DNA of 64,000 nucleotides from Sepioteuthis lessoniana (lineage: Eukaryota; Mollusca; Cephalopoda; Myopsida; Loliginidae): NCBI GenBank assembly GCA_963585895.1, contig OY757916.1:22004060-22068059 (forward strand), read 5' to 3'. The first letter of the stretch is position 1, and each line of letters begins with the position of its first letter. The notes beneath the pieces are model-generated. The model searched no databases. It was not told the origin of the DNA and saw only the letters and a program-made list of their open reading frames with translations. The position numbers and the translations under genes are program-made. Below are positions 1 through 9,649 of this stretch, piece after piece.

Positions 1-6
1 ATTCGG

Positions 7-659
7 TACTTATGCATCTATGTTACCGCGATAAAGCCTAACTTTCACGAGCGTTTCCGGGCCGATAATGGAAAGAATCGGAATATGCCGAACAAATGCA
101 TGAAGACCATTTCCAGGCATAGCTTTTTCTCATTTTCTTTTTATAATGGCAAGGAAACTCGCATGTCCGGCAACTTTTGATTTTGCCAATAAGTTATGCA
201 CTTATGCACTTATTGTACCTCACTGAAATAATAACGTGATTATTTAGAAACCCATTCTTAACATGGGGAGAGAGGGGTGTTTTGTAACTATTCTGTACTT
301 TCACCTAATAATTTGATAAAAAAAAGATATCGTAACACTTGAATTTAACTTGAGAATACTATTTAAAAATAGCCCGATACAATAAGTGCATAAGCACCAG
401 TTTTTTTTCTTGGCAGAATTGTATCACATTTTCCACATATTGTAGTTTGTCGCTTAGCTGCAATAAATTCATGTTGTTTAAAATTGCTTGAATAATACTC
501 TTCTCGTAACTTTGTCAACAAATTGATTGAATTATTTTAACGTCTGCTTGCTTAAATTTAATTGGCTAGACGTTTCGGCATAGCCCGATTCTTTCCATTA
601 TCGGCCCGGAAACGCTCGTGAAAGTTCGGCTTTATCGCGGTAACATAGATGCATAAGTA
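7..659. mobile_element. MITE with 85-bp terminal inverted repeats
   Basis: The left arm (about 9-92) and the right arm (about 574-657) are inverted copies of each other with only about four mismatches. Each outer end reads CTTATGCATC and is flanked by TA (7-8 and 658-659), the target duplication typical of Tc1/mariner superfamily elements. There is no transposase inside, so this is a non-autonomous element. A second inverted pair sits inside it: TGCACTTATTG near 205-215 and CAATAAGTGCA near 381-391. That suggests either a nested element or sub-terminal binding repeats. The near identity of the arms suggests a fairly recent origin. Confidence 0.85.
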
Positions 660-660
660 C

Positions 661-1225
661 TATTAATTTTAATTTTAGGAAATAAACAACAAAATAAGAA
701 GATAAAGACAAAACAGTAAATTTACTCTATGTGGCCACCATTTTTTTAGTTATTGTATCAACACGCTTCCGAAACGATTTGAATGCTTTCAAAATAAATT
801 CTTCCGACATTTTATTCCATTCTCCACCATAGCAGTTTTAAACGAACCAATATTTGGATGGGAAGTTGCATTTATTTTGTTTTCTAAAATGGCCCATCTC
901 GCGTAATCCCAGGGGTTTAGGTTTGGGCTTAAATCTTCTTTTGTTATTGTCCTCATAGTTTTCTCTTACTGACATTTTGAGGCCTTCTTAATCGTCGTAG
1001 CGAGAGCAGTTAAAAAGTTTTCTTTTCGTTTTTTTGTTCAATCCTCCACTGGCTCTTATTTTAAAAAGCTCTTTCTCTGTAAAAAAAATATTTCTTTACT
1101 TTGTATACAGTAGACAAAGAAACTTTGGCTTAGTTTCGGCGTTAAGCAAATCATAGATTCTTTGTCGTTTCTTTTCCTGCTCAGTCCCATTGGGCTGAAT
1201 TTAAATAAAAAAAGATAAGTACTTG
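661..1225 (-). pseudogene. Tc1-type transposase remnant, catalytic middle deleted
   Basis: Read on the minus strand from about 1215 down, the DNA encodes pieces of a Tc1-like transposase. There is an N-terminal helix-turn-helix piece (RQRIYDLLNA-like, then a STVYKVKK motif), then SPNLNPWDYA-like sequence carrying the last catalytic block, then a C-terminal tail ending in a KMVAT-like motif near 740. The central part with the first catalytic aspartates is missing and stops and frameshifts occur throughout. The 661-810 part recurs at 63867-64000 and the N-terminal part recurs near 59420-59570. The adjoining MITE ends exactly where this homology begins. Confidence 0.75.
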
Positions 1226-1417
1226 TATAATAGAGCTAATCCTTTAAAAATTTAGATTTATCGATTTTTTTTTTTCAAAAATTGAACTTATCAGACTCAA
1301 AACAGTTAAAAAATTATACCATATTTTGATTCCGCACCCAGTAGTAGAGGCATGAATCCAATCTTTCCTTATTCCATACTTTGCTTCCGCCCCCTGGATA
1401 TGAGGCTACTTATGCAA

Positions 1418-1513
1418 CTATGGGTCAAATAGAACCTTTATTGCTGTTCTATAAGGATGACTTTGGCATTAAATAAACCAGAAAGTTTGAAAAGCCATTT
1501 AACATAGAAAACT
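1418..1513 (+). mobile_element. SINE-C, 3' half, diverged
   Basis: This matches the SINE-C body and tail: a CTATGGGTCAAATAG block, a GGCATTAAATAA block and a final CATTTAACATAGAAAAC. Several substitutions set it apart from the younger copies at 43985 and 51876, and no tRNA head is recognisable. Confidence 0.6.
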
Positions 1514-1559
1514 AAAAAGTAAGCGACTTTCAAAACGTAGTTGCTTTCACTTTCAGATT

Positions 1560-1695
1560 TATATCCTAGGGAAAGACATGAACCCCATTATCTCCCCTCT
1601 ATGGGTTAGATATTACCACTGCTGTTTTTCTACAAAGATGATTTGAGAATTTAATTACCCATTAAACAAAGAAACGAAACGAAACAAAACGAAAA
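1560..1695 (+). mobile_element. SINE-C, 3' half, diverged
   Basis: A second old SINE-C fragment lies in the same orientation as its neighbour. It keeps the CTATGGGTTAGATA block and the CCATTAAACAAAGAAAC tail, which runs into a (GAAAC)n-like 3' end. The tRNA-derived head is missing. Confidence 0.65.
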
Positions 1696-1699
1696 TCAA

Positions 1700-2500
1700 T
1701 TGGTTAAATAGTAACCAACTCTCCAAAACTCGTTGCAAATTTTCCTGTTTTATTAAGAATTTTATTTGATTGATGTAGTAAAATATTATAGTTCTTTGTT
1801 GGAACGTCATTACCAAATTGGAAAATTTGATATGTTAGAATTTCTTATGCAGCTCTTTTGAAACAACTCAAGAAACAGTAATTCGTCCGATTCTATTACG
1901 TAATCTCAAAAACCTCGCACACAGGATATTAATGGCATGAGCAGTTTTTCTTTGTCTTATTTTAGATAACAGAGCGGCAATCTGTCAAAATAGCGACTGA
2001 CGTGAAAGCAGAGGATTGCTACTGAATTCCTCGATGTAAAAAAACAAAAAAACAAAAACGGATCAACAACAACAACATCAACAAACTAAATCTACTAGCA
2101 TCCAGAGGCGCTTGTTGAACCTTTATAGAAACCAAATAAAAGACACCAGCACAGTTATGTGGTGGGTGGTGTGTTTCAGCAGCTGTCAAACCATGGAATG
2201 AAAAGCCCCTTGATACACTGGCCTGCATGAATTGGAATGGTGAAAGAGGGATATAGCGGGCAACACTTTCTGATATCGACACCGCCGCCGTTGTCTTTGA
2301 AAGAGTGAGTCAACTGCATTGGTGCATATCTTCATGATCACGACATGCAGCCTCATGATCATCAGGAGTAAATATGTATAAGCATTGATGGAAAAAAGGC
2401 GTTTTATAGTAGAGCACTTATTCCATGCAAGGGTGTTGAAATGGCCCTTGTCATATTTACCGTAGATATAAATCATAGGCATTTATTAAAGGGTTTTCCC
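1700..2500. other. No recognisable gene or repeat
   Basis: This is AT-rich sequence with short A-runs. Short open frames on both strands (for example the minus strand at 2019-2282) show no known domain or plausible coding structure. I see nothing further here. Confidence 0.4.

Positions 2501-2501
<1 letters not shown>

Positions 2502-2556
<55 letters not shown>
2502..2556. repeat. (TA)n microsatellite
   Basis: An almost uninterrupted TA dinucleotide run of 55 bp, one of about twenty such tracts in the window. Confidence 0.98.
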
Positions 2557-2559
<3 letters not shown>

Positions 2560-2582
2560 AAAGTTAACTATATATATTTACT

Positions 2583-2860
2583 TGCTTCTCACGTTTAGGA
2601 TGCGACACAAGGTCAATTTTTTGTGGAATTCAACAGCTTTGAATTTAGAGGTTTTCTTCATCTAGATCGGTTCTCATACCATGGTTAAAGAGACCAATCT
2701 GCTTTACTAGTTACCCAAAACTTAAGGGAGAATTCATAGCTTTCATGGATTCGTACCTTTCCCAAGTGCATTAACGTTGGATGAAATTCAAAGAGTGTCG
2801 TCCTGGATTTAAACTGTTGCTGTGTCCATTTCCTACGACGGTACACCCCAAACTCCTCCA
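2583..2860 (-). mobile_element. SINE-B, old diverged copy
   Basis: The minus strand follows the SINE-B layout: a GACACAAGGTCAATTTTT block near the 3' end, a central block equivalent to the CTCCTAGACTAGTTGCC segment, the CCTTTCCCAAG block, and a tRNA-like head near 2820-2860 (TGTGTCCATTTCCTACGACG on the plus strand). It is far more diverged than the copies at 13.1, 23.7 and 51.4 kb, so it is probably an ancient insertion. Confidence 0.65.
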
Positions 2861-2906
2861 TCTAATTAAACTATTCAACTAAATGGGAAAGCAGAAAAGA
2901 TTATTA

Positions 2907-2960
2907 ATATATATATATATATATATATATAAACTTTTGATCACACACACACACACACAT
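2907..2960. repeat. (TA)n and (CA)n microsatellites
   Basis: A TA run of about 25 bp is followed after a short gap by a CA run of about 18 bp. Confidence 0.95.
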
Positions 2961-3045
2961 ATCTCCTATGAATATAAAACACTAGTGTTCTGTGTGTAGA
3001 CCAGTGTGTCTGTACATATCGTAATTAAAAAAGTCTGACTTGAGA

Positions 3046-3230
3046 ACTAAAAAAGAAATAAAGAAAGAAAGGAAGAAATAAAGAAAGAAATAAAGAACAG
3101 AAGGTGAGATCTCGGAAGTCTTTTGTTGTAATCTTTAAAGAAACAAAAAAGAAAGAGAAAAGGAAAGAAAGAACGAATCATTTGATTTGAGGCTTGCCAC
3201 ATCGAAAGAGAAAGGAAAAGAAAGCAAACA
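3046..3230. repeat. Purine-rich (GAAA)n-like tract
   Basis: Imperfect GAAA, GAAAG and GGAAG units dominate this stretch on the plus strand, with interruptions. It is simple sequence with no coding signal. Confidence 0.8.
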
Positions 3231-3234
3231 AGTT

Positions 3235-3865
3235 ATCTGGAAAGCAGGCTAATGTCACAACGGAACGGTTTCTTCAGTTCTTGAGTTTGTCTTCTTGGCT
3301 ATGTATCTTTTGAATCTACATTGATAGCAACAAGGAAGATAGAGAAAAAGAGAGAAAGTTAGAGAGTCTCCATTTATTAACAATACAGACATTCGGTTTT
3401 TCTGATAATTTTAAGTTTACTTCTCGAAAGTTGTGTGTTTTCTATTATAATAACATACAACACACTTTTCATTTATTGATTTATTCTTTTAAGATTCTGA
3501 AACCTTTTTAATTTGTATTCTAAAAATATATTTTATATATAAACCAACCATCATTATTGACGGTTCTATTCTAGTATCTAAATAATTAAGAAAAATGTAA
3601 TATGTAAAATATTTACAATGTTTTATGGACGAAAGTGTAGCAATATCACAATATATTTCATGGAGAGAGTGAGACAATGACGAAACAGGATAAAATATCA
3701 CGACTTAGTATTTGTTGTTGTTGATCCTCAGGTAATCAAGAATTCAATTCATCTTTTGGATTCAAAACGTATTCAACAGTAGCTTACTCGAGGATCAAAA
3801 ATATGTCAAGAGTGTTAATATTATCTTATTTTATGCTTGAAATATATATATAATTATATAATGCG
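3235..3865. other. No recognisable gene or repeat
   Basis: AT-rich unique-looking sequence. Short open frames such as the minus strand at 3489-3701 have no identifiable domain. Nothing else is apparent. Confidence 0.4.
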
Positions 3866-3975
3866 TTATAATTCCCAAGCTAACGTGCGTCGCCTAATGA
3901 CTGAACGGTAAGATACAAAGTCTAGCGTAAAGTTCGGCAGGTTTAGATTTCGGCTTGACGCATCCTGCATGTCTA

Positions 3976-4019
3976 GCGACATTGAAGAGTTGTGGTACAA
4001 GAAAACGGTCTGTCTGTGC
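3976..4019 (+). ncRNA. Hammerhead ribozyme-like fold, copy 1
   Basis: The layout is that of a type I hammerhead. There is a core related to CUGANGA (3982-3988), a helix II made of GUUGU and ACAA around a GGU loop, an A-rich strand in the place of GAAA, a short helix III, and a predicted cleavage site after C4014. The three bases after that site pair with those preceding the core. The core differs from the hammerhead consensus at a few positions, so activity is doubtful. Confidence 0.6.
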
Positions 4020-4285
4020 ATGATAAAATATACCCTCCCCTGTCGGAGTTTGAGCACATTAGCAAAGGAATTAAGAACTGCCACCCGCGTAATGCAAAGC
4101 ACTTTTAACGAATTGAGCACTCCGGTATCCGGTAACGCAAAATGTAAACAAACGAAAGTGAATACATAATGATTTATGATTCCCGCGATCAAGTGTAGGT
4201 CGCCTAAAAGCTGAGCAGTAAGATACTTAGTCTAGCAAAAATGTAGGTGGGTTTCGATCTCTGCTAGAAGCGTTTAGCGTGTCCA

Positions 4286-4329
4286 GCCACACTGAAGAGT
4301 TGTGGAACAACAAAACAGTCTGTCGGTGG
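4286..4329 (+). ncRNA. Hammerhead ribozyme-like fold, copy 2
   Basis: This copy has CTGAAGA as the core (position 7 is variable in hammerheads), helix II GUUGU/ACAAC closed by GGA, AAAA in place of GAAA, and helix III ACA/UGU with a GUC loop. Predicted cleavage follows C4324. The helix I strands CCAC and GUGG pair perfectly after one mismatch. It is the best preserved of the three copies, with one core departure. Confidence 0.68.
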
Positions 4330-4365
4330 ATGTCAATATATAATCATACATATATAAGTATAGTA

Positions 4366-4735
4366 TGGGATATCCCAGGCCCTCTCTGGCCACTTCTCCC
4401 TATAGTTCATCGCCTATGGCAGGTCTTCAGGGCTACATCCCGTATCCTCACATAGCTGCTGTATGTATGTTAGAGCTGGTCGTCCTGCTTTTGCTCGGCC
4501 ATATGCGGGGGTCCATAAGAGTTCATCACTTATGAGCTCGTCCTTGCTTCTCCAGCAGTGTCCTGCATGTCTGGTTTGTCTAACTTGGATAGTTTTCGTG
4601 AGGGGAGGCAGGTGGCCTTGTGGGGTGTTGCTACCAGGACTTGTTCAATATTGCTCGCAACATTCTTGTGTAATTGCCGTCTAGTTTCTTCTCTAGCCGT
4701 TTAGTTAGCGTCCATGCAGTGCATCCATATAGCAG
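4366..4735 (-). mobile_element. RTE-type LINE, 3' fragment
   Basis: The minus strand encodes the C-terminal end of the RTE-type reverse transcriptase protein seen more fully at 32.2 and 40 kb. It includes the segments related to RTRHAGHCWRSRDE and GRAKAGRPARTYIQQ. It is 5' truncated near the LLYGCTAWTL-equivalent block. The usual (ATG)n 3' tail is not preserved; the fragment ends in TATGGGATATCCC. Confidence 0.85.
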
Positions 4736-4959
4736 TAATCTATGAAATTTTGTATACATCCCTATTTTGATTGTTGTTTTGAGACGGTCATCAAATAAAA
4801 CAATGTAAAAATTTATGTTCTATTTACATAAATCGTATTCAGTTGCATTCGTAATATTCAGACTGAACTATATCCTTCATATGTGGAAACGGATATTAGA
4901 CTCTTATTTTGCGCATGTGCAGAAATGCTATTAAACACATGCTTTATATAAAAAGCCTA

Positions 4960-5222
4960 CCGGTTCATTGGTCTAGTGGATAGAGTGTTCGCCAATGGAC
5001 CGGGAGACCTGAGTTCAATCCCAGGTCGCGTCATACCAAAGACTTTCAAAATCGTACTTGATACATCCTTGCTTAACACTCGGCAATATAAGGTACGTAT
5101 CAAGGATAAAGTATAGCAATCCAGGGAAAGGAGTAGCGACCTCCCCTACACCTCAGTGTAGTAGCTATTAAAAAGGGAGTCTTCTGGTCACCCTCGACTA
5201 TGGTCGACTTATATAGAAAAAT
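4960..5222 (+). mobile_element. SINE-A
   Basis: The tRNA-derived head has a perfect A box (TGGTCTAGTGG, 4969-4979) and a perfect B box (GTTCAATCC, 5013-5021), the internal pol III promoter of tRNA-type SINEs. The body contains the family-specific blocks CTTGCTTAACACTC and CTCCCCTACACCTC. The flanks carry a likely TSD, TTATATAAAAA on the left and TTATATAGAAA on the right. The 3' end is CCCTCGACTATGGTCG. Confidence 0.9.
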
Positions 5223-5224
5223 AA

Positions 5225-5560
5225 GTATTTAAAATTTTAAAAAATGAATAAATTTCACTCTAACTTACTGAATCGAGAAAAAAAGAAAGCCTAGCTGCTT
5301 TAGTAAGTATTTTAAAAATAGCCTTCCTAATATAAACTTGCCCTGACTCAGCTGACTGTATATCTTTTAGATTGGACTGACACTGAATAACCTCTGATGA
5401 TGAGTCGCCATTACTCTCTGGTCCACTTTCACCTAGATGACCTGCTACGATCCCATCTCTCGATCATATTGCTCTGTTTAAAAGTCTTCCTTTTCGACAA
5501 AACCATGTGCAAAAAAAAAAGTCCTTAGAAAACAACTACACAAAAAATGTAAATATGAAC
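5225..5560. other. No recognisable gene or repeat
   Basis: AT-rich sequence between SINE-A and the mariner element. There is no coding signal and no family match that I can make. Confidence 0.4.
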
Positions 5561-5561
5561 A

Positions 5562-6452
5562 TACGAGGATCATTAAATAAGTTTCCAGTGTTTTTCCGTA
5601 TGGGCATTTTCATTGATAGTACAGGCATGAAACACTAGTCCCCTTCGAAGTAATCTCCTTCGGCTGCAATGCACTTGTTCTTTCATTCCAACAACTTCTG
5701 CAAGGTCCCATGGAAGTCCTCTTGTGTGAGCGTGTCAATGACCTTTGTCACAGCCTCTTTCATCTCCTCAATTGTCTCATAACGACAGCCACAGGGAGAA
5801 AGGTCTGGACTATAGGGAGGCTGAGGAACTGTCTTGATGCCCATCTTGCTCAAATAGTCTGTGACAAGGATGAAGTTGTGGACTGATGTATTGTCCAGGT
5901 GGAAATGCCACTGAGCCGATTTGAAGAGTGCTGGCCTCTTCCCAAGGAATCTCTTCCTGAACCCCCTTAAAACCTCAACATAGTAAGCCCCAACCCTAAA
6001 CTTTTGGCTAATCAACTGAGGTCTATTGACTTCCTTACTCCTCTCACACCTTTCATCATCCCTCACAAACTCCCTGCCTTCCTTGAATCTCTTATGCCAC
6101 TCAAAAACTCATGCTCGATTCATGCAAGATGCTCCAAAAGCAGTCTGAAGCATTCCATACGTTTCTCTGGCATTTTTTCCAAGTTTAAAACAAAATTTTA
6201 TTGCATATCGTTCTTCTAAAGTGTCCTCACGTCCAGATTGCATTTTTGAAAATCACCAGCTGTGACAATCAGACTTTAGTAGGGTGTATTCCAATTGCTT
6301 CTGCAGCTGTTGATTTGAACCTGAAATCATAAAAATTGGTCGGTCATCTCATAAGATGTGTAGCAATAACATACTGAATTTTCCAGAGTCTCTACGACAA
6401 TTTTAATTGCCTATACAAAAAAAGTCGGGAAACTTATTGAAGGCACCATGTA
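5562..6452 (-). mobile_element. Mariner element, internally deleted (about 890 bp)
   Basis: Both ends carry the inverted repeat core AATAAGTTTCC and are flanked by TA (5562-5563 and 6451-6452). On the minus strand the element encodes mariner transposase pieces: the N-terminal segment ending RDDERCERSKEV, then AYYVEVLRGFRKRFLGKRP, the second catalytic motif HLDNTSVHN and the third, YSPDLSPC. The first catalytic aspartate region is absent. The same deletion occurs in the copies at 33.7 and 47.0 kb. A complete mariner is about 1.3 kb. Confidence 0.92.
5683..6066 (-). pseudogene. Mariner transposase, internally deleted open frame
   Basis: A 127-residue open frame on the minus strand joins the end of the N-terminal DNA-binding half (RDDERCERSKEV) to the C-terminal catalytic half (LFKSAQWHFHLDN, then PPYSPDLSPCG, then TIEEMKEAVTKVIDTL). 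Compared with the 47.5-kb copy, about nine residues after the third aspartate motif are also missing (CDFCLFPNLR there). Without the first catalytic aspartate it cannot encode an active transposase. Confidence 0.88.
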
Positions 6453-6644
6453 CAATGGACTTCACTTCATAAAATAATCCAAGGCGAGTTGATATGCTGT
6501 TTAAGTCAATCAATCAGTCAATCTTTGCGTAGAACTTTTTAAATTGGTTTCACGTTTTCTTCTAGTTTGGTGTTTGTTAGTGTCAAAATATAAAACTTAC
6601 AATGATTATATGTATTTTACATTTGAATAGAGGAATTGTATTAT

Positions 6645-7109
6645 ATTAATTGAATTACTATGACTAGAGAATCTGGCAAGCACTTCCATGTGACATACGG
6701 AACACTGGACAGCTGTTTTTACCCTATTAGGTTTCATCAGTAGTACATATCGTGATATCCGCCACTAAAGATCGAACCAACAACCACAGAAAGGAAAGCC
6801 GAAAATCTACCAGATGGCCACCGGTCCACATCGCACACAAGCGATGCCAAATTAACTGGTCATGCTAAATTCGCGACTACTTAACCTAATGTTTTGAAGG
6901 TATATTTGATCCCTACAGAGGACACGTTCACTTCCAGGGCCATTTCTTCCTGAGTTTTGGTTCTGCTTTCTGTGGTAGCTGGTTCGTTCTCCAGAGATGG
7001 AAATCACGGAATGCACTGCTGATGAGAACTAATAAGGTCGAAAGTGCTGTGAAGTGTTCCATATGTCACATGAAAGTGCTTGCCAGATTTTCTAGTCATG
7101 GTAATTCAA

Positions 7110-7114
<5 letters not shown>
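6645..7114. mobile_element. Fold-back element with about 164-bp inverted arms
   Basis: The left arm (6645-6808) and right arm (6951-7114) are inverted copies. The outer 58 bp match at over 90 percent (for example CTGGCAAGCACTT on the left against AAGTGCTTGCCAG on the right), and similarity fades inward. The loop is about 140 bp and no transposase is encoded. The ends read ATTAATTGAATTAC, and the right end abuts a (TA)n tract. The family is not known to me. It could be a MITE or an inverted duplication of a longer repeat. Confidence 0.75.
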
Positions 7115-7163
<49 letters not shown>

Positions 7164-7191
7164 TGTGTGTGTGAGAGAGAAAGAGAGAGAT

Positions 7192-7228
<37 letters not shown>
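7112..7228. repeat. (TA)n followed by (GA)n microsatellite
   Basis: About 46 bp of TA are followed by a short GTGTGTGTGA link and about 60 bp of GA-rich repeat. Open frames here encode only tyrosine/isoleucine or serine/leucine runs and are not genes. Confidence 0.95.
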
Positions 7229-7229
<1 letters not shown>

Positions 7230-7230
<1 letters not shown>

Positions 7231-7555
7231 AAGTGAGCTGGATCCGACAGAGTGCATGTAGAAAAAAGTAAAAACGGAAAAAAATATATGTTTGGTGATT
7301 CGTACATTGTACCAACGCGTTTTGATTTCAAAGTTTTGTCTGAATGCTAAAATATTTTATCAAAATTATTTTTTATGAGAAATAATTATAACAGAGAATC
7401 TTTTTATTTAGTAGAAAGTTTTCATCAGAGCCAGTGGATGCTGTTATGTGAAAAATGCAATTGTATAAACTGATATGTTCTTAATGAATGGCGTTTTGTG
7501 GTTTGAGAAACGGATTTGTAACGTTTTATTACATTAAATATTTAAAGGAAGGGGA
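7230..7555. other. No recognisable gene or repeat
   Basis: AT-rich sequence without coding signal or a family match that I can make. Confidence 0.35.
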
Positions 7556-7559
7556 TTAA

Positions 7560-7905
7560 TTATTAGTGTGAATTTCGTAATGCTATGGAACAAGTTTCAA
7601 TTATTCTTCGTTTATCTCTGTCATGGATGAAATATGGCAGAGTTTTGAAAATCGAAAGTGTGGACGGTTAAGATATCACGAGAAACTAAATAGTTTGTTG
7701 TGTTACTAGTTTTAAAGTCTTTTTATGTTCATAGATTCTTTTATTCAAATTTCTACGCGTTTTTCTTTTATAAAATCTATTGCAATTTAGGCAACGGGTT
7801 TCGTAAGTACCTGTATTGGAGAGGGAAATTTTGTTTTTGGAGTTGTTCTTTACAATCAAAATCCACACTAAAAAAATAGCCCCGTTTCTCTAAATCTTTC
7901 TTTCC
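7560..7905 (-). pseudogene. GIY-YIG domain fragment of a Penelope-like or related retroelement
   Basis: The minus strand encodes a GIY-YIG type segment: GTYETRCLNCNRFY, then KTRRNLNKRIYEHKK, with the cysteine pair and Arg/Glu-His spacing seen in Penelope-like endonuclease domains. Further downstream a TFDFQNSA segment resembles the usual continuation in another frame. No reverse transcriptase is recognisable next to it. The exact clade is uncertain; it differs from the PLE copies at 31, 41 and 53.5 kb. Confidence 0.55.
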
Positions 7906-7925
7906 GATTGTACTTTTTCTAGATG

Positions 7926-7939
7926 TATATATATATATA

Positions 7940-7990
<51 letters not shown>
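7926..7990. repeat. (TA)n and (GA)n microsatellite
   Basis: A TA run of about 17 bp continues into a GA run of about 45 bp. Confidence 0.96.
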
Positions 7991-7992
<2 letters not shown>

Positions 7993-8035
7993 ACGAATTC
8001 TTTGAGACAAGGCATGGCATCATCTTATATAGGGT

Positions 8036-8290
8036 AAGTAAAGTTAGCGACCATAGTCGAGGGTGACCCGAAGGCTCCCTTTTCGATAGCTACTACACCA
8101 AGGTGTAGGGGAGGGCGCTACTCCATTCCCAGGATTGCTCCACTTTACCCTTGAACCGTACCTTATAATGCTGAGTGTTAAGCAAGGTGGTATCAAGTTC
8201 CATTTTTAAAGTCTTTGGTATGACTCGACCTGGGATTGAACCCAAGTCTCCCGGGCCATTGGCGAACACTCTAACCGCTGGGCCAATCTA
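8036..8290 (-). mobile_element. SINE-A
   Basis: This is a full-length minus-strand copy. The tRNA-like head is at 8215-8290 and the body includes GTGTAGGGGAGGGCGCTAC. The 3' end at the left carries the (TAAG/GTAA)-type tail that this subfamily shares with the copies at 17.9 and 39.1 kb. Those three copies are nearly identical, which suggests a recent subfamily. Confidence 0.9.
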
Positions 8291-8291
8291 T

Positions 8292-8975
8292 CAAACCATG
8301 AGGGATTTGACACGAGATCATCTCAGTATGTGGAACCATGCACAAATCAAGACTCATGCGCGGCTGTCACAAAAAATGCTTGACTCCCGTCGGCATTCTC
8401 CTGTTAGGGCGTCCCAGGTGCCAAGAAATGAACTCAGCCCCGCAAAGCAGGTATTGCCTGGTGGTATGACCCCCAGGATAAAGTGAGTTAGACGAAATGC
8501 TCTATAAGACTCACCCGGATGCACCTGTCAGGTTGACATTTTGCGTTCGGCGGAAACAGAAAGCCAGCAAGGGGCTGCCACCGACCGTGTGCTTTCAAGA
8601 ACATGTCATATGTCTCTTAATCTTAGCCGTTCTGGGATATATGTTTTAGGGCCTTTACGTTCCGATCAGGCAGCGTCCATTTCTTCCCTTCCTTTCGTTT
8701 TTGTCAGTCACCTCGTGTCGGTCTGGTGATTCTATTTTTGTTCTTATTCATTGTCTTTTGCTTTCATCTCCCGTTGTTAAAATTTCTCTGTTGGAATTCG
8801 GAGTAACAACGTGACCACAATTCGCTGTGCATATATTTTATTTTCAAGGGACCTCAATTTCATCACCCGTCTGACTAAACGGGAAATCCAAAGAAGATGG
8901 AGCATTTCAACCGCATTTATTAATCGTCTCTGATCAATTAACTCCCGTTCTGCTTTGGTCACCTGATTGAAACAA
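8292..8975. other. Less AT-rich segment, unclassified
   Basis: 8295-8560 has clearly higher GC content than its surroundings, with an open frame that shows no known domain. It abuts SINE-A directly. The rest (8560-8975) is ordinary AT-rich sequence. I could not assign either part to a family. Confidence 0.3.
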
Positions 8976-8979
8976 TCAA

Positions 8980-9645
8980 ATATAAGCCCTGGTCTCGTTT
9001 GGTCCCAAATTTAATGGCTGTCAATCATACTGACTTGCCTGTTGTATTTTTCCACATGTTTAACAGCTCAGGATTTAATCTGTATGCTACACTATTGTAA
9101 TAGATATCACCAATCTATTATATAACATGCACTTCTCAATTCCTCAGCCATGCAATACCTGGAAAATCTACTCCTATGCAATGTCTTTTCCATTAAGGTT
9201 ATTGCTAATGGGCTGTCCTCCGAGGTGCATTAGATTAATGTCCCTCAAGGCTTATTTCTCATATTACTTTCATTTATGACCTACCTGACCTCGTACTCTG
9301 ATTATTTGTCAACAAGTTGATGATACAAAGCTTTATGTGACCTAAATTTTAAGCATCTTGACATTGCCCCTGGTCTATCAGCTAACCTTAATTTGATTGT
9401 GCAATTGGGTAGAAAATTGTTTTCGTCATTCAATATTTCTATGACGAAGCTGTTGTGTTTACCTTAGCATCGGAACTGTCCGGATCCTCCGGCTATTCAA
9501 ATGAACTGAACTCTGTTGAAAGAGATCATTTGCTTTGACGAGATTTGTGGTGTAAATTTTACTCGTGATTTATAATGGGACAAATATTTGACATCAGCCA
9601 ATAAAACGTTGCAAAAAATAGTAAAGAAATTCTATCAGTCCAGAA
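8980..9645 (+). pseudogene. CR1/jockey-like LINE reverse transcriptase, heavily decayed
   Basis: In shifting plus-strand frames the reverse transcriptase blocks appear in order. They are VIANGLSSEVH followed by NVPQGLFLILL (the GVPQG motif), IYDLPDLV, QQVDDTKLYV at about 9310-9340 (the catalytic FADD block), a KLFSSFNISMTKL thumb segment, then NFTRDL and KKFYQSRKNLT. This is the order found in CR1/L2/jockey-type LINEs. Many frameshifts show it is old. The ends are not defined. Confidence 0.65.
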
Positions 9646-9649
9646 AGAA

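Larger units (their letters stand above)
3868..4334 (+). mobile_element. Hammerhead-bearing tandem repeat (retrozyme/Sm-alpha-like), about 1.5 monomers
   Basis: Two head-to-tail copies of one repeat are offset by 310 bp. Each contains a tRNA-like pol III A-box-like motif (about 3898-3908 and 4208-4218), a degenerate B-box-like motif (copy 2: GTTTCGATC at 4251), and then a hammerhead-like fold (about 3976-4019 and 4286-4329). A third copy of the family is at 57455-57745. Tandem monomers of 150-400 bp, each with a hammerhead, are the hallmark of retrozymes, and Schistosoma Sm-alpha repeats combine a hammerhead with a pol III promoter. Whether this family replicates through circular RNA is inference. 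Confidence 0.7.
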
